NCBI RefSeq assembly: GCF_040105105.1
Contig: NZ_CP157679.1
Span: forward strand, 62,001-126,000
DNA from: Polaromonas hydrogenivorans
GTDB lineage: Bacteria; Pseudomonadota; Gammaproteobacteria; Burkholderiales; Burkholderiaceae_C
Direction of reading: 5' to 3'
Length of the DNA stretch: 64,000 bases
Both the position numbers and the translations under genes were made by a program. Below are positions 53,952-63,057 of this stretch, piece by piece. The stretch's first letter is position 1. Each line of letters begins with the position of its first letter. Below the pieces are notes generated by a model. It saw only the letters and a program-made list of their open reading frames with translations, ran no database searches and was not told the DNA's origin.

Positions 53952-54518
53952 ATGTCCGGCATGCTGATCGGTTATGCACGCGTCTCCACGCTGGATCAAC
54001 ACCTTGATCTACAGATCGACGCCTTGACCCAGGCGGGCTGCCACAGGCTCTTTGACGACAAGATCAGCGGCAGCCGGGCCGAACGGCCCGGTCTGGCCAA
54101 GGCGCTGGACATGCTGCGCGAGGGCGACACCCTGGTCGTGTGGAAACTCGACCGGCTTGGCCGCAGCGTCAAGCACCTGGTGGACCTGGTCGGCCAGCTG
54201 CACCAGCAGGGCGTGCATCTCAAGAGCCTGACCGATGCCATCGACACAGGAACCCCCTCGGGCCGATTTTTCTTTCACGTCATGGCCAGCCTGGCCGAGA
54301 TGGAGAGGGAGCTGACAGCAGAGCGCACCCGCGCAGGGCTGGAAGTGGCTCGTCAGCTGGGCCGCAAAGGCGGGCGCAAGCGCAAAATGACCGACAGCAA
54401 GATCGCATCAGCCAGAAAACTCCTGGCCAGCGGCGTGCCGCCGCGCGACGTGGCCAAGAACATGGGCGTGTCCGTGCCCACTCTGTACCGCTGGATTCCG
54501 GCATCCTCGCAGGCTTAA
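53952..54518 (+). CDS. tnpR: Serine resolvase of the Tn3-family element
   Basis: A 188-residue serine recombinase. LIGYARVSTLDQHLDLQIDA gives the catalytic Ser at about residue 13; FDDKISGSRAERPGLAKALD, WKLDRLGRSVKHL and FHVMASLAEMERELTAERT follow, and the C-terminal helix-turn-helix is PRDVAKNMGVSVPTLYRW. It would resolve cointegrates at a site upstream. A second ATG three codons inside is an alternative start. Confidence 0.93.
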   Translation: MSGMLIGYARVSTLDQHLDLQIDALTQAGCHRLFDDKISGSRAERPGLAKALDMLREGDTLVVWKLDRLGRSVKHLVDLVGQLHQQGVHLKSLTDAIDTGTPSGRFFFHVMASLAEMERELTAERTRAGLEVARQLGRKGGRKRKMTDSKIASARKLLASGVPPRDVAKNMGVSVPTLYRWIPASSQA

Positions 54519-54551
54519 CGTACGTTGTGATCCGTTTTCTGAAGTGACCCC
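54514..54551 (-). repeat. Tn3-family terminal inverted repeat, right
   Basis: 38 bp, exact inverse of 50778-50815, overlapping the stop of the resolvase gene; followed by TGACC at 54552-54556. Confidence 0.95.
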
Positions 54552-54711
54552 TGACCCATGAATCCGGGAATTAGTCACACAATCCTTGTCTTTGTGGACT
54601 GGCAAGTGACAACCAAGCGCAACAGCAGTAAATTCAATGGCGCCAGCGGCAAAGCCAGGCGCGGCACGCTGCTGTTTTTCAGGCAGTGGCAACCCAATCC
54701 AAGGAGCATCT

Positions 54712-55497
54712 GTGGCTATTGGCAACGAATCGGCGGTCGGGTCGGACTTTTTGGTCAAAGGCAGCTCTATCTCGGCAGGCCATCACCTGGCTGGCGCCTT
54801 GCCCTCGATGTGGCCGGGCTTCCTCACGGGCCAGGCCGAGCACCCGGTGCGGGTGCTGCTGATTGACGATGATCTTCATATGAGCCGCGTGATCGCGCAC
54901 GAACTGCTCGGGGATCTGCGGATCGACCTGCTCGGGCAAGGCGGCAGCGTGCGGGAAGGGCGCCGGCTGATCAGCCAGAACGAGTTCGACGTGATGCTGG
55001 TCGACCTGAACCTGGACGACGGCAGCGGCTTTGAGTTGATCGAGTACATGAAGACCGTCCGGCCCATGGCCGAGGCGGTCGTCATCTCGGCCATGGAGGA
55101 CGAGCAGCATGCCCTGCATGCGTTCGAGCTCGGCGCCACCGGCTACCTGGTCAAGAACTCCTGGTTCGGCAACTTTCCCCAGGCAGTGCTGCAGGTGGTC
55201 AATGGCGGCGCGTCGATCACGCCCAGCCTGGCGCGCCGGCTGCTGGGCAAGTTCGAGCCGCCTCAAGCCACTGTCCAGACGCTGCCCGTGAGCCACGGCA
55301 AGGACAACAAGCTGTCCGAGCGCGAACAGCAAGTCCTCAAGCTGGTCGCCTCGGGCCAGACCAGCACTGAAATCGGCGCACGCTTGAGCATCAGCGGGCA
55401 GACCGTCAACACGCACATCAAGAACATCTACCGCAAGCTCAATGTGCGCACGCGCGCGCACGCAGTGAGTTTTGCCACCAGCCACCGGCTCATGTGA
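54712..55497 (+). CDS. NarL/FixJ-type response regulator
   Basis: A 261-residue regulator with a receiver (VLLIDDDLHMSRVIAHELLG; phosphoacceptor Asp98 in VMLVDLNL; Lys in GYLVKNSW) and a C-terminal LuxR helix-turn-helix (LSEREQQVLKLVASGQTSTE and INTH-like VNTHIKNIYRKLNVRTR). A GTG at 54712 follows AAGGAG with a 5-bp gap and is taken as the start; the upstream ATG lacks a ribosome site. It lies beyond the Tn3 element from the PAS-GAF kinase, which may be its partner. Confidence 0.85.
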   Translation: MAIGNESAVGSDFLVKGSSISAGHHLAGALPSMWPGFLTGQAEHPVRVLLIDDDLHMSRVIAHELLGDLRIDLLGQGGSVREGRRLISQNEFDVMLVDLNLDDGSGFELIEYMKTVRPMAEAVVISAMEDEQHALHAFELGATGYLVKNSWFGNFPQAVLQVVNGGASITPSLARRLLGKFEPPQATVQTLPVSHGKDNKLSEREQQVLKLVASGQTSTEIGARLSISGQTVNTHIKNIYRKLNVRTRAHAVSFATSHRLM

Positions 55498-55735
55498 ACT
55501 GCCCCCTGGCGGCTACCGTTTTTCTGCCCTGCCGAGCGCCTGGATCAGCCAGCGCAGGTAAAAAAATGGCTCATCTGCCTGGCCTCTTTCAGCGTGTCAA
55601 GAACACCTTCGGGGGCCGAGCAGAAAACCGAGCCACAGACCCAGCCCGTATTTGAACGCTATCCTCCAATACTTCAACTGTTGAGCTTTCAACAAAAAAC
55701 GACCACCCTTTGGCCGCGCGTACAGAAAGGATCTC

Positions 55736-56023
55736 ATGAGGTTTTATCTATTTGAACCCCAGGCTGGCAGGCACATTCGCAAATCCCGCGAGTATCTGGA
55801 AGAAGCCAACCTCAGTCGGGTCGAGCATCAGGCCGCGGCCGAGCACCATCGGGCATTGACCGCCATGTATGCCGAGCGAATCTGCCGCATCGAGGCGGAA
55901 ATCAGCGCTGCCTTACAGGCTTCTTCCAAGAGCAGCCAGCCAGTCCAAGCCGCTGACAACGAGAGCGTTCGCCCGAAGTCCGATTCGGTGGTGATGTATC
56001 CGTCGCGATCTGCGCACGCCTGA
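55736..56023 (+). CDS. Small protein of unknown function
   Basis: A 95-residue protein with a helical, charge-rich middle (EYLEEANLSRVEHQAAAEHH and AERICRIEAEISAAL) likely to form a coiled coil, then a disordered tail. GAAAGGA before the ATG supports translation. I know no family for it. It lies between two response regulators. Confidence 0.6.
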   Translation: MRFYLFEPQAGRHIRKSREYLEEANLSRVEHQAAAEHHRALTAMYAERICRIEAEISAALQASSKSSQPVQAADNESVRPKSDSVVMYPSRSAHA

Positions 56024-56235
56024 GGGCGTGAATGCGGCCCCTTCGGCCGAGATCCGCAGGGCGACCAGCACCAGCGGCGAGCATCAAGATGGCCCATAGC
56101 ACGTTGTGGCTCGCGTGATAAGCGCTTGGCAAAACAAGAAAGGCCACCAGTCCACTGAACCGTGGCTCAATGGTTACCCTCGATTGGCCTTGTGCAAATG
56201 CCTGCCAGGCAAAAAAAGCGTCCGCCAAATCATCG

Positions 56236-56610
56236 TCAAGCCAATTGATAGGAATTGCAGCGCTCGTACAGTTTGTTCAATTCACGCGACTTGTCAAAGA
56301 CCTCATCGGCACCGAGCTTGAGGCACTCGCGCCTCATCTGAGGCGTTGCCATGTTCGTCAGCACCACGATGCGCTGGTGCGGCAAGCGATCACGGCAGGC
56401 CTGCAGCACACTCAGTCCCGTGCCATCGCGTAAAAACAGATCCAGGATCATCAGATCCCATTTGGCCCCATGGCTTGCCACGAGCGCCAATGCCTCTGCC
56501 GCGGTGTCAGCCACATCAATGACACGGCCACCCATGGACGGGTGCAGGACCGTCATCAAAGCGTCCCTTAACGCCTTGCTGTCTTCGACAAGAATCGTGG
56601 TGGCCGACAT
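56236..56610 (-). CDS. Stand-alone receiver-domain response regulator
   Basis: A 124-residue CheY-like protein. TTILVEDSKALRDALMTVLH gives the acidic pocket, Asp57 in WDLMILDLFLRDG is the phosphoacceptor, and VVLTN and VFDKS supply the conserved Thr and Lys. It has no output domain and would act by protein contact. A decayed paralogue is seen at 59338-59419. Confidence 0.87.
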   Translation of the reverse strand: MSATTILVEDSKALRDALMTVLHPSMGGRVIDVADTAAEALALVASHGAKWDLMILDLFLRDGTGLSVLQACRDRLPHQRIVVLTNMATPQMRRECLKLGADEVFDKSRELNKLYERCNSYQLA

Positions 56611-56993
56611 AGATGCTCAAAAGTGCTTGGGTGAAGGAGTCGAGAAAATTGGGCGCTTGAGCCGAATTGAAAAACCGGGCCAGCGCAGGTGCCTGATTTT
56701 AGCTGAGCCGTACCTGCGCAACTGGCAGAGTGCTCGTACCGGCAAGGCACGTTTCGGCGTAGGCGGGAAGCCCTCAGCCGATCGTGCCTGTTGTTCGCAC
56801 AGCTTGCCAAGTCAATGCTGGCGCCAGTTTTTTACCTTGGTGGCGACCGCACTCGTGCTCACAAGACCTTCAGTGCCCAGACCGGTCCACCGCTGTGGCG
56901 TTGCGCGCCTGTAAATACTGCATCGCCATGACGTGGCCATCAATCTCGACCGTCAATGACGGGCGGTGCCAGCGGCCGATGCCCGAGCCCACA
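56611..56993. other. Region without a supported gene
   Basis: About 380 bp between two minus-strand genes. Open frames here are short and without recognisable domains. Confidence 0.4.
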
Positions 56994-57350
56994 TCAATGA
57001 AATCCACAAGCTGTTCTATTGTTCAGTCCATTTGCGTCATGCGAGCCCAGTGAGGCAGAAAGGGATTCGGTCAAGCTGCAGTGGACATGCTCAAGTTCGA
57101 CAACCAGCGCATCAACCGCGGCGAGAAACTCGGTGCGGCTGGGATAGGGGAAGTTTTCCATCAGCGCTGATGAACGCTTGGCCAACTCCTGCGCGTTGGC
57201 CTCGCGAGCCCAGCGGCGAACTTCACAATAGGTGAGCAAAGCCAGCCGGCCCAAGTCACCGCTCCTGCGAGCAAACCGCAAGTCCCCGAGGATGTCCTCA
57301 AGGCCATGCTGCAGGGAGACGAGAGAAGTGGTCATGTTGCAGTGCAGCAT
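56994..57350 (-). CDS. Small protein of unknown function
   Basis: A 118-residue, mainly helical protein (SLQHGLEDILGDLRFARRSG, then TYCEVRRWAREANAQELAKR). No family recognised. It follows the alpha/beta hydrolase gene after 60 bp on the same strand, so they may form an operon. A second ATG at 57335 is an alternative start. Confidence 0.55.
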   Translation of the reverse strand: MLHCNMTTSLVSLQHGLEDILGDLRFARRSGDLGRLALLTYCEVRRWAREANAQELAKRSSALMENFPYPSRTEFLAAVDALVVELEHVHCSLTESLSASLGSHDANGLNNRTACGFH

Positions 57351-57410
57351 GAATCGTTTTTCTTTCTTGAAACTGACAATAATTGGCAAAGGCCGCGCCA
57401 GGCAACTGCC

Positions 57411-58220
57411 TCAGGCGCTGTGGGCATACGGTTGCCAGTTCGCGGGCTGCTGGCCGAGCCGGTCGGCCACGATGTTGAAAACCGCCGGGTTCCAGCCCAT
57501 GCCGATGTGGCTGCCGTCAATCTCAATGTCCTGCACCGGTGTTGACACGTTCGCATGGCAGCAGGTTTGCCAGGCCACCAGGCCGTCGGAGCGGCTGTAG
57601 ATGGAGGTCGTGGGAAGCGGCGGCGGCGTGCGCAGACGCTGGCTCAACACGGGATCGATGGCTGCTGCAGAGGCGCTGCTCATCAGCGAGAACAGCCAGC
57701 CGACATTGGTATGGTCGGCTTGGGCATTGAAGGGCGTGCCGATGGTGATCACCTGGCGCACCTGCGAGGCCAGCAGCTTGGCGACTTCGCGGGCATAAAT
57801 ACCGCCCAGGCTCCAGCCGATCAGGGTTGCCGTACTGCGATGGCGACGCAGCATTTCAGCAGTATGCGCTGCCAGCTCGGCCAACCAGGGTCCGATCTCG
57901 CCTTTGGGCCCGGTGTTGTAGCCGCGTCCCCAGTCAATGGCCTGGTAGCCCAGCGATTCGCAGTGATCGCGCAGGAGCGCCAGCGCCGATCCGTCGGTTG
58001 CCAGGCCGGGAAAAATGATGACGGGGTGACCATCCCCCATCGGGGCCAGGCGTTTGCGCTTCAGGAGGTTGACATGAAAGGCCCAATACTCCATGGCGGC
58101 TCGCCACGGCTCTGCCCCCAGCAGACCCAGGGGCGGACGGGAAATTGAAATTGCGGCAGTGGACGGCATGGCAGTCAAGGCATCGGCCCGTTGGTTGTTG
58201 AGGCCTTCATCGTCATGCAT
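57411..58220 (-). CDS. Alpha/beta hydrolase
   Basis: A 269-residue hydrolase. VIIFPGLATDGSAL near residue 67 forms the oxyanion strand; the nucleophile is Ser137 in LIGWSLGGIYA, with Asp212 (SRSDGLVAW) and His238 (GSHIGMGWNP) as the likely triad. It is close to lipase or PHB-hydrolase-like esterases that lack a signal peptide. Substrate unknown. Confidence 0.8.
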   Translation of the reverse strand: MHDDEGLNNQRADALTAMPSTAAISISRPPLGLLGAEPWRAAMEYWAFHVNLLKRKRLAPMGDGHPVIIFPGLATDGSALALLRDHCESLGYQAIDWGRGYNTGPKGEIGPWLAELAAHTAEMLRRHRSTATLIGWSLGGIYAREVAKLLASQVRQVITIGTPFNAQADHTNVGWLFSLMSSASAAAIDPVLSQRLRTPPPLPTTSIYSRSDGLVAWQTCCHANVSTPVQDIEIDGSHIGMGWNPAVFNIVADRLGQQPANWQPYAHSA

Positions 58221-58515
58221 GAGTCAGCCTTCAAAACCGGGGAACCATCCCTTGCTGGCGTAGGAACAGGGCCAAGGGCGCTGCCATACTGCTGACCTGC
58301 GCCCTGTCAGCTGTTTGCCGGCCGGTGCATCACACCAATCTTCAGCGTATTGCCCGCCCAGATACAAATCAGCAGCCTGGCAAGACGCGGATTTTTTGGT
58401 CCCAGGCCCAGACCCGGCAGCAGGCGATGCGGCTCATTTTTGGCTCCTTCAACTCAGTACGCGATTGCCCATCCGGGCAACGATCAGATCGTGCCGTGCT
58501 TGCGCCGCCACGGAC
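58221..58515. other. Scar sequence without a gene
   Basis: No supported gene or repeat. It leads into two fused gene fragments. Confidence 0.4.
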
Positions 58516-58590
58516 AGGCTGCTGCTGGTGGATGACGACCCACACGTGAGCCGCGTGATTGCGCGCGAGCTGCTGGCGGTTCAGGGTCAG
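58516..58590 (+). pseudogene. Receiver-domain fragment
   Basis: Reads RLLLVDDDPHVSRVIARELL, closely matching the start of the response regulator at 54712 (VLLIDDDLHMSRVIAHELL), and breaks off after 25 codons where transposase-like sequence of the opposite strand begins. Confidence 0.7.
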
Positions 58591-58827
58591 CTCCAGGCCT
58601 TCCAGGACAAACTTCTTCTTGATGCGGTCCACCTTGCGCTCGCTCGCTCACGCACAGCATGGCCGCGATGTCGCAAGTGCGGGGGCGCTCGGCGCGGCTT
58701 CCGGCTTGGCCGCAGTTGAGCAGTATCAAGGCATTGATGACCTTGGACGCCGCGTGCGTGCCTTGCCTGCGATGCCCTGCAACTCGGCTCTCTCCTGCTC
58801 TGACAAGGCGACTTTGTAAGGTTCCAT
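58576..58827 (-). pseudogene. IS630-type transposase fragment, N-terminal part
   Basis: Minus strand reads MEPYKVALSEQERAELQGIA, then in other frames LILLNCGQAGSRAERPRTCD and DRIKKKFVLEGLELTLNR, the normal start of one IS630 group. At least two frameshifts separate the parts. Its break point joins the receiver fragment. Confidence 0.75.
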
Positions 58828-58877
58828 CCCCCATTGTCCGCATCCAACTTCTCGTGACGCGACAGTAGGCTGGGTTT

Positions 58878-59117
58878 TCACATGCAACTGGCCACGTCCA
58901 GGCGGCGCAGCGCCGACAGGGCCTGCACGGCCTTGCGGGCTGCGCCAGGAACGTTGGCTTGCGGCTGGTTCAGGTAATGCACGGCCATGGCCAGCGCATT
59001 GTGCGCCTGGGCATGCAACTGGACAGGGTCCAGGCCACCGCTGGCGAACGGTGCTGCCGCCGGCATTGTGGCGATCCGGTTTGCCTGGCGAGCGGGCAGG
59101 TAGATGATTTTGGCCAT
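58878..59117 (-). CDS. Small protein of unknown function
   Basis: A 79-residue protein (MAKIIYLPARQANRIATMPA at the start, LHAQAHNALAMAVHYLNQP in the middle). AAGGAG seven bases before the ATG at 59117 supports translation. No family recognised; the middle looks like one amphipathic helix. Confidence 0.55.
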   Translation of the reverse strand: MAKIIYLPARQANRIATMPAAAPFASGGLDPVQLHAQAHNALAMAVHYLNQPQANVPGAARKAVQALSALRRLDVASCM

Positions 59118-59337
59118 AGTTTGCTCCTTGCTGAGACTCAAAAACCACCTGCTCTGTCTTCACGCCAGGCGGGTAAATGCACTACTGAAAACTACTATAC
59201 CGCGCCTGACTGAGCGTGAGCCAACTGGCAGCGAGCCGCTGAGCAGCGCTGCAATAGCCTTGATCACCCAGTTCACCCAGTAGCAAAAGGCCTCTGACCT
59301 GTGACCAGAGTGGCCCGATATGTGCTGCATTCAAATT
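59118..59337. other. Scar sequence without a gene
   Basis: No supported gene; the region leads into a receiver remnant. Confidence 0.4.
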
Positions 59338-59419
59338 TGCCAACACAATTGATGCGCTGGTGCGGCAAACGATTGCCACCAGCCTGCAAGTCCGTCAGGC
59401 TCGAACCCTCTGCCAATGC
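59338..59419 (-). pseudogene. Receiver-domain remnant
   Basis: Minus strand reads SLTDLQAGGNRLPHQRI, matching GLSVLQACRDRLPHQRIVVL of the receiver at 56236. The match covers about 80 bp only. Confidence 0.55.
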
Positions 59420-59496
59420 TTGGCCATATCAGCAGGGCAGGGCATCATTTCACAAGCAGAGCCATCGCGATGGCATTTGAAATGCTCAGGCCATTT

Positions 59497-59781
59497 TTAA
59501 AATGTAGTCCAAGGCGGAATGCTTTGAGCGTCAGGGCACTCTTGCCCAGAAGCTGCGATTGCGCTTATGCACTTGACGTCAATATGCACCGCCAGCGACT
59601 TGACACCGGACACACGCAGTGCGGCATGCTCGGCGCGCAGTTTTTGAGAATAGGTTGCCACCTGTCCGGCAAGCGTCACCGTTCCATTTCTGGCCTCGGA
59701 ACCGATGTTTTTGGCATGGACCCCCAACTCCCATTTCAATTCATCGGTGATGTCTTTTTGAAGGCGCAAGTCAGTTTTCAT
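59497..59781 (-). CDS. BON-domain protein, possibly truncated
   Basis: A 94-residue protein with one BON domain: RLQKDITDELKWELGVHAKN, IGSEARNGTVTLAGQVATYS and KLRAEHAALRVSGVKSLAV. OsmY-like proteins usually carry two or three such domains and a signal peptide; here the sequence leaves the family after VHIDVK and ends in an unrelated 20-residue tail, so the 3' part was probably lost. Confidence 0.75.
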   Translation of the reverse strand: MKTDLRLQKDITDELKWELGVHAKNIGSEARNGTVTLAGQVATYSQKLRAEHAALRVSGVKSLAVHIDVKCISAIAASGQECPDAQSIPPWTTF

Positions 59782-59871
59782 TTGAACTCACTTTCAACAG
59801 CAGGGCTTGAATTCATCGAATTACACAGAACAAGCCCGGCCGTTCATCACGCACAAGGCCACTTGTACCGG

Positions 59872-59875
59872 CTAG
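59872..59875 (+). repeat. CTAG target duplication of the IS701 element, left
   Basis: CTAG before the left end; the same four bases follow the right end at 61315-61318. Confidence 0.75.
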
Positions 59876-61314
59876 CGGTAGTTTGTTGAACCATTTCATC
59901 CCCTGTTCTGTCCAAGTGACAGGAGGGTCCAGATCATGTCTGCTCGTCTTTCATGTCCTCCTGCACCAGGACCATTGGAGGCTTACGCGGTGCAGTTCGA
60001 TCCCTTGCTCAAGACGCCGGCGCAGCGCCATGGCTTTCGAACGTATTTGTCCGGATTGCTGCTCCCGCGCGACCGCTCCAAGACGCTCACGGCCTTGGTA
60101 GGCGCCGAGCCTCTCGTGCAGGCCCAGGCGGCCCAGGTGCAGCGGCTGCAGTTTTTCCTGTCCGAGGCCGCCTGGGACGCCGAAGCGATCAATGCCCAGC
60201 GACTGGCGCTGCTGGCCGCCGAGCCGGCAACGGCGCCCTCGGCCGCCGGCGTGCTGGTGATCGACGACACGGGCGATCGCAAGGACGGCAGCGCCACTGA
60301 CCATGTGGCGCGCCAGTATCTGGGTTCGGTGGGGAAAATCGACAACGGCATCGTGGCGGTGACCACGCTGTGGGCCGACGAGGAATGCTACTACCCGCTG
60401 CATGTGATGCCCTACACGCCCGAGAAGCGCCTTGCCGGGGGAAAGCAGGATCCTGCGTTTCGTAGCAAGCCGCAAATCGCACTGGACCTGGTCGAGCAGG
60501 CGCAGGCCGCCGGCGTCCCGTTTTGCGCCATCGTGGCAGACTGTTTTTATGGCGATAACAATGGGCTCGAAACCGCGCTGCTCAAGCGCGGCCTGCCTCA
60601 TGTGCTGGCGCGCCGCGGCGCCGTTGGGCGCGGCTGGGCGCCAGCGCAGGCGGACCATTCGTTCAAGGACGTCGCGCAGGCGCTGCCACTGCGCGCCTGG
60701 CGCGAAGTCATCCGCCGCTTTCGGGACGGCCACACCGAGCGCTGGTGGGCCGCCGAGCTCACACTGTTCGGCTATGGCCCGGGCAGGCCGGTGCGGGCGA
60801 TCTGCGCCACGACCGACCGGCGCGCGTTGCCGGAGCTGTCGACCTGGTATTTGACGACCAACCTGCCCGCGCCACTGGCCGAGATTGTGCGCATCTACGG
60901 CTTGCGCAACTGGATCGAGCAGGGATACAAACAGATGAAGGACGAGCTCGGCTGGGCCGACTTCATGGTTCGCAGTGACCGGGCGATCCGCCGGCACTGG
61001 ACACTGGTGTGCTGCGCATTTGCCTTTTGCTGGTGGCATCACGCGTTGCAAGCGCACGCAGACGACTCGCCACTGCCTGGTATCCCCGAAGCGCCGCCCG
61101 AGGCGGGGAAAAAAAACCAGCCCCGTCAAGGCGCTGCCGTGCTGGCCGCGCCTGCTGCGCGCCGTGCGCGCCTGGCTGACCCCGGCGTACTGGCTGGCGC
61201 GCTGCTGGCGCGCCTTTGCCGACACGCCCTCGCCGGCCGAACTCGCCGCGCTGCTCGGCGCCCTGAACACCGGCCACGGGATTAACCTCTACCTTCGGAT
61301 TTAACAAACTACCG
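59876..61314 (+). mobile_element. IS701-family insertion sequence, about 1.44 kb
   Basis: Ends CGGTAGTTTGTTGAA (left) and the inverse of CGGTAGTTTGTTAAA (right) are nearly perfect inverted repeats, with CTAG on both sides. The single gene inside is a DDE transposase. The right flank is the first base run of an IS630 element. Confidence 0.85.
59936..61304 (+). CDS. IS701-family transposase, frameshifted near the end
   Basis: DDE transposase with AGVLVIDDTGDRKDG, FCAIVADCFYGDNNGLETAL and IYGLRNWIEQGYKQMKDELG as catalytic motifs. AGGAGGG precedes the ATG. At GGGGAAAAAAAACC near 61105 the reading frame shifts by one base; the family C terminus (LRAVRAWLTPAYWLARCWRA) continues in the other frame to 61304. 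One A too many in the run would explain it, so the gene is probably inactivated unless slippage occurs. Confidence 0.82.
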
Positions 61315-61317
61315 CTA

Positions 61318-62363
61318 GAGCGGCTCCGCGCTGACTAGCAAAGAAGGCAAAGGAACTTGGGCGATGAAGGTGTGATCGAAAGCTGATTTGGAGGCAAGAG
61401 TTATGTCTTGGCGACGCGGCAAAGCTTATGCGCAGGATTTGCGCGATCGGGTGTTGGCAGCCACGGGGCGGCTTCGGGAAGTGGCCGAGCGCTTTGGTGT
61501 CTCTCAAGCCTATGTGTCACGGGTGCGTTCGCGCCATGGACGACTCGGCCAAACCAGCGCAGGGGCACAGCACAACCATGTGCCGCTGCGCCTGGCCGGG
61601 CTGAAGGAGCCGCTGCTGGCGCAAGTCGCCCTGGCACCCGAGCAGACGCTGGCGCAGTTGTGTCAGTGGGTACGGGTCGAGCACGGCATGGAGGTCGGAG
61701 CCACGACCATGGGCAAGACATTGGCCCGGCTGGGGCTGACGCGAAAAAAAAGACGGTGCATGCTGCCGAGCAAAAGCGAAGCGACGTAGCGCAGGCGCGC
61801 GCGGACTGGGCCGCTGGACAAGCGTCCCCGGCCAGCGAGCGGCTGATCTTTCTGGATGAAACTTGGGCCACGACCAACATGACCCCGACCTGGGGCCGCT
61901 CGGCCAAGGGCCAGCGTTGCCTGGGGTATGCGCCTTGCGGGCACTGGCACACCACGACATTTGTCTGCGCGCTCAGCAAGGACGGGCTCTTGGCGCCGCT
62001 GGTGCTTGACGGGCCGATCAACGGCCATGCATTTGTGGCCTGGGTGGAGCAGTTCCTTGCCCCCGAGCTGCAGCCAGGTGACATCGTGGTGATGGACAAC
62101 CTCAGCTCTCACAAGGTCGCCGGTGTCAGGGCGGCCATTGAAGGCGCGGGCGCCGCGCTGCGGTATTTGCCACCGTACAGCCCGGACTTCAATCCGATTG
62201 AACAGGTTTTCGCCAAGCTCAAGGGCTTGCTGCGCAGCACCCAGGCCCGCACGCTCGACACGCTCTGGAGTGCCATTGGCTCACTGCTGGATCGGTTTGC
62301 CCCCGATGAGTGCGAGCGCTACATTCGCCATTGCGGCTATTGCCAGTCAGGGTGATTCCGCTC
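61318..62363 (+). mobile_element. IS630-family insertion sequence, about 1.05 kb
   Basis: Left end GAGCGGCTCCGCGCTGACTA and the inverse of the right end GAGCGGAATCACCCTGACTG form imperfect inverted repeats, each next to TA (61316-61317 and 62364-62365). It differs from the IS630 element at 27040. Confidence 0.8.
61403..62355 (+). CDS. IS630-family transposase, two frames joined by -1 frameshift
   Basis: The first frame (ATG 61403 after GGAGG) carries the helix-turn-helix ([20 protein letters not shown]) and ends after RKKRRC. The second, one base back, has the catalytic core [24 protein letters not shown] and [16 protein letters not shown]. The switch lies at CGAAAAAAAAGA near 61741-61752 and includes the heptamer A-AAA-AAA in the right phase, a classic -1 slippery site. 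Both parts are intact, so an active transposase is likely. Confidence 0.87.
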
Positions 62364-62365
62364 TA

Positions 62366-63057
62366 GGAAATTCACATGATGGCCAGCAGCACTGACTCGG
62401 ATGGCAGCGGCCTGCAGTCAACCTTGCAACCCATCCCAACCATCTCCATCCTGCAGTGCCCAAGCAACTGCCTTGCACGGAGCCAAGGTCATGGTCGCTC
62501 TTTTTGCATAGCTACCTTCAATGTGCGCGACCAGAAAGCCGTGCCGTGTAGGAATCTGCCACCAAGGCAAGAAGGCAATTTTTCTGGCCTGGGTTCATCA
62601 AGCACCGGGAAGCGAAATGGGTGCACTGCCCGCTTCGGGCTAACGCACGAAATTGCCATCAGTCCATGACGGCTGCATCGCACTGACGGAGTTGCATTCG
62701 TCCATAGCGCATTCATGCACCGTCACCATCCCGTGGTCCAGCCGACTTTTTACGCTGGCGCAGCGTCGCCTTGCGCGGTGCTGAGTTTGGTACTGGCGAG
62801 CGGTCGCCGTTTTCAGGTCGTCATGGTGCTGATCTTTAAAATCCGGGACTGACCGGTCTCTGCGCTCCTGCCAGCGCAACGAAAGCCCATCATGAGAGGC
62901 CATCAATCGCCTGCTTGTGCAACACTTTGATGGCCGCTATGCAGACTTGCCCCATCAGGCTTGCGATGGTGCGCAAGGTCCTGGGCTTGAGCCTATGGGA
63001 GAGTCGTGGCGCTGGAACCCCAAAGCGAAGCGCTGCTGCATTTGAAGCTATTTATAT
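62366..63057. other. Region without a supported gene
   Basis: About 690 bp between the IS630 element and the barstar-like gene. Short frames have no recognisable domains. I see no clear repeats. Confidence 0.4.

Larger units (their letters stand above)
50778..54551. mobile_element. Tn3-family transposon, 3774 bp, no cargo
   Basis: The ends 50778-50815 and 54514-54551 are perfect 38-bp inverted repeats beginning GGGGTCACTTCAGAAAACGG. Both sides carry the duplication TGACC. Inside are only the transposase (minus) and a divergent resolvase (plus), with a 168-bp gap between them for the resolution site. The intact ends and duplication suggest a recent insertion. Confidence 0.95.
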
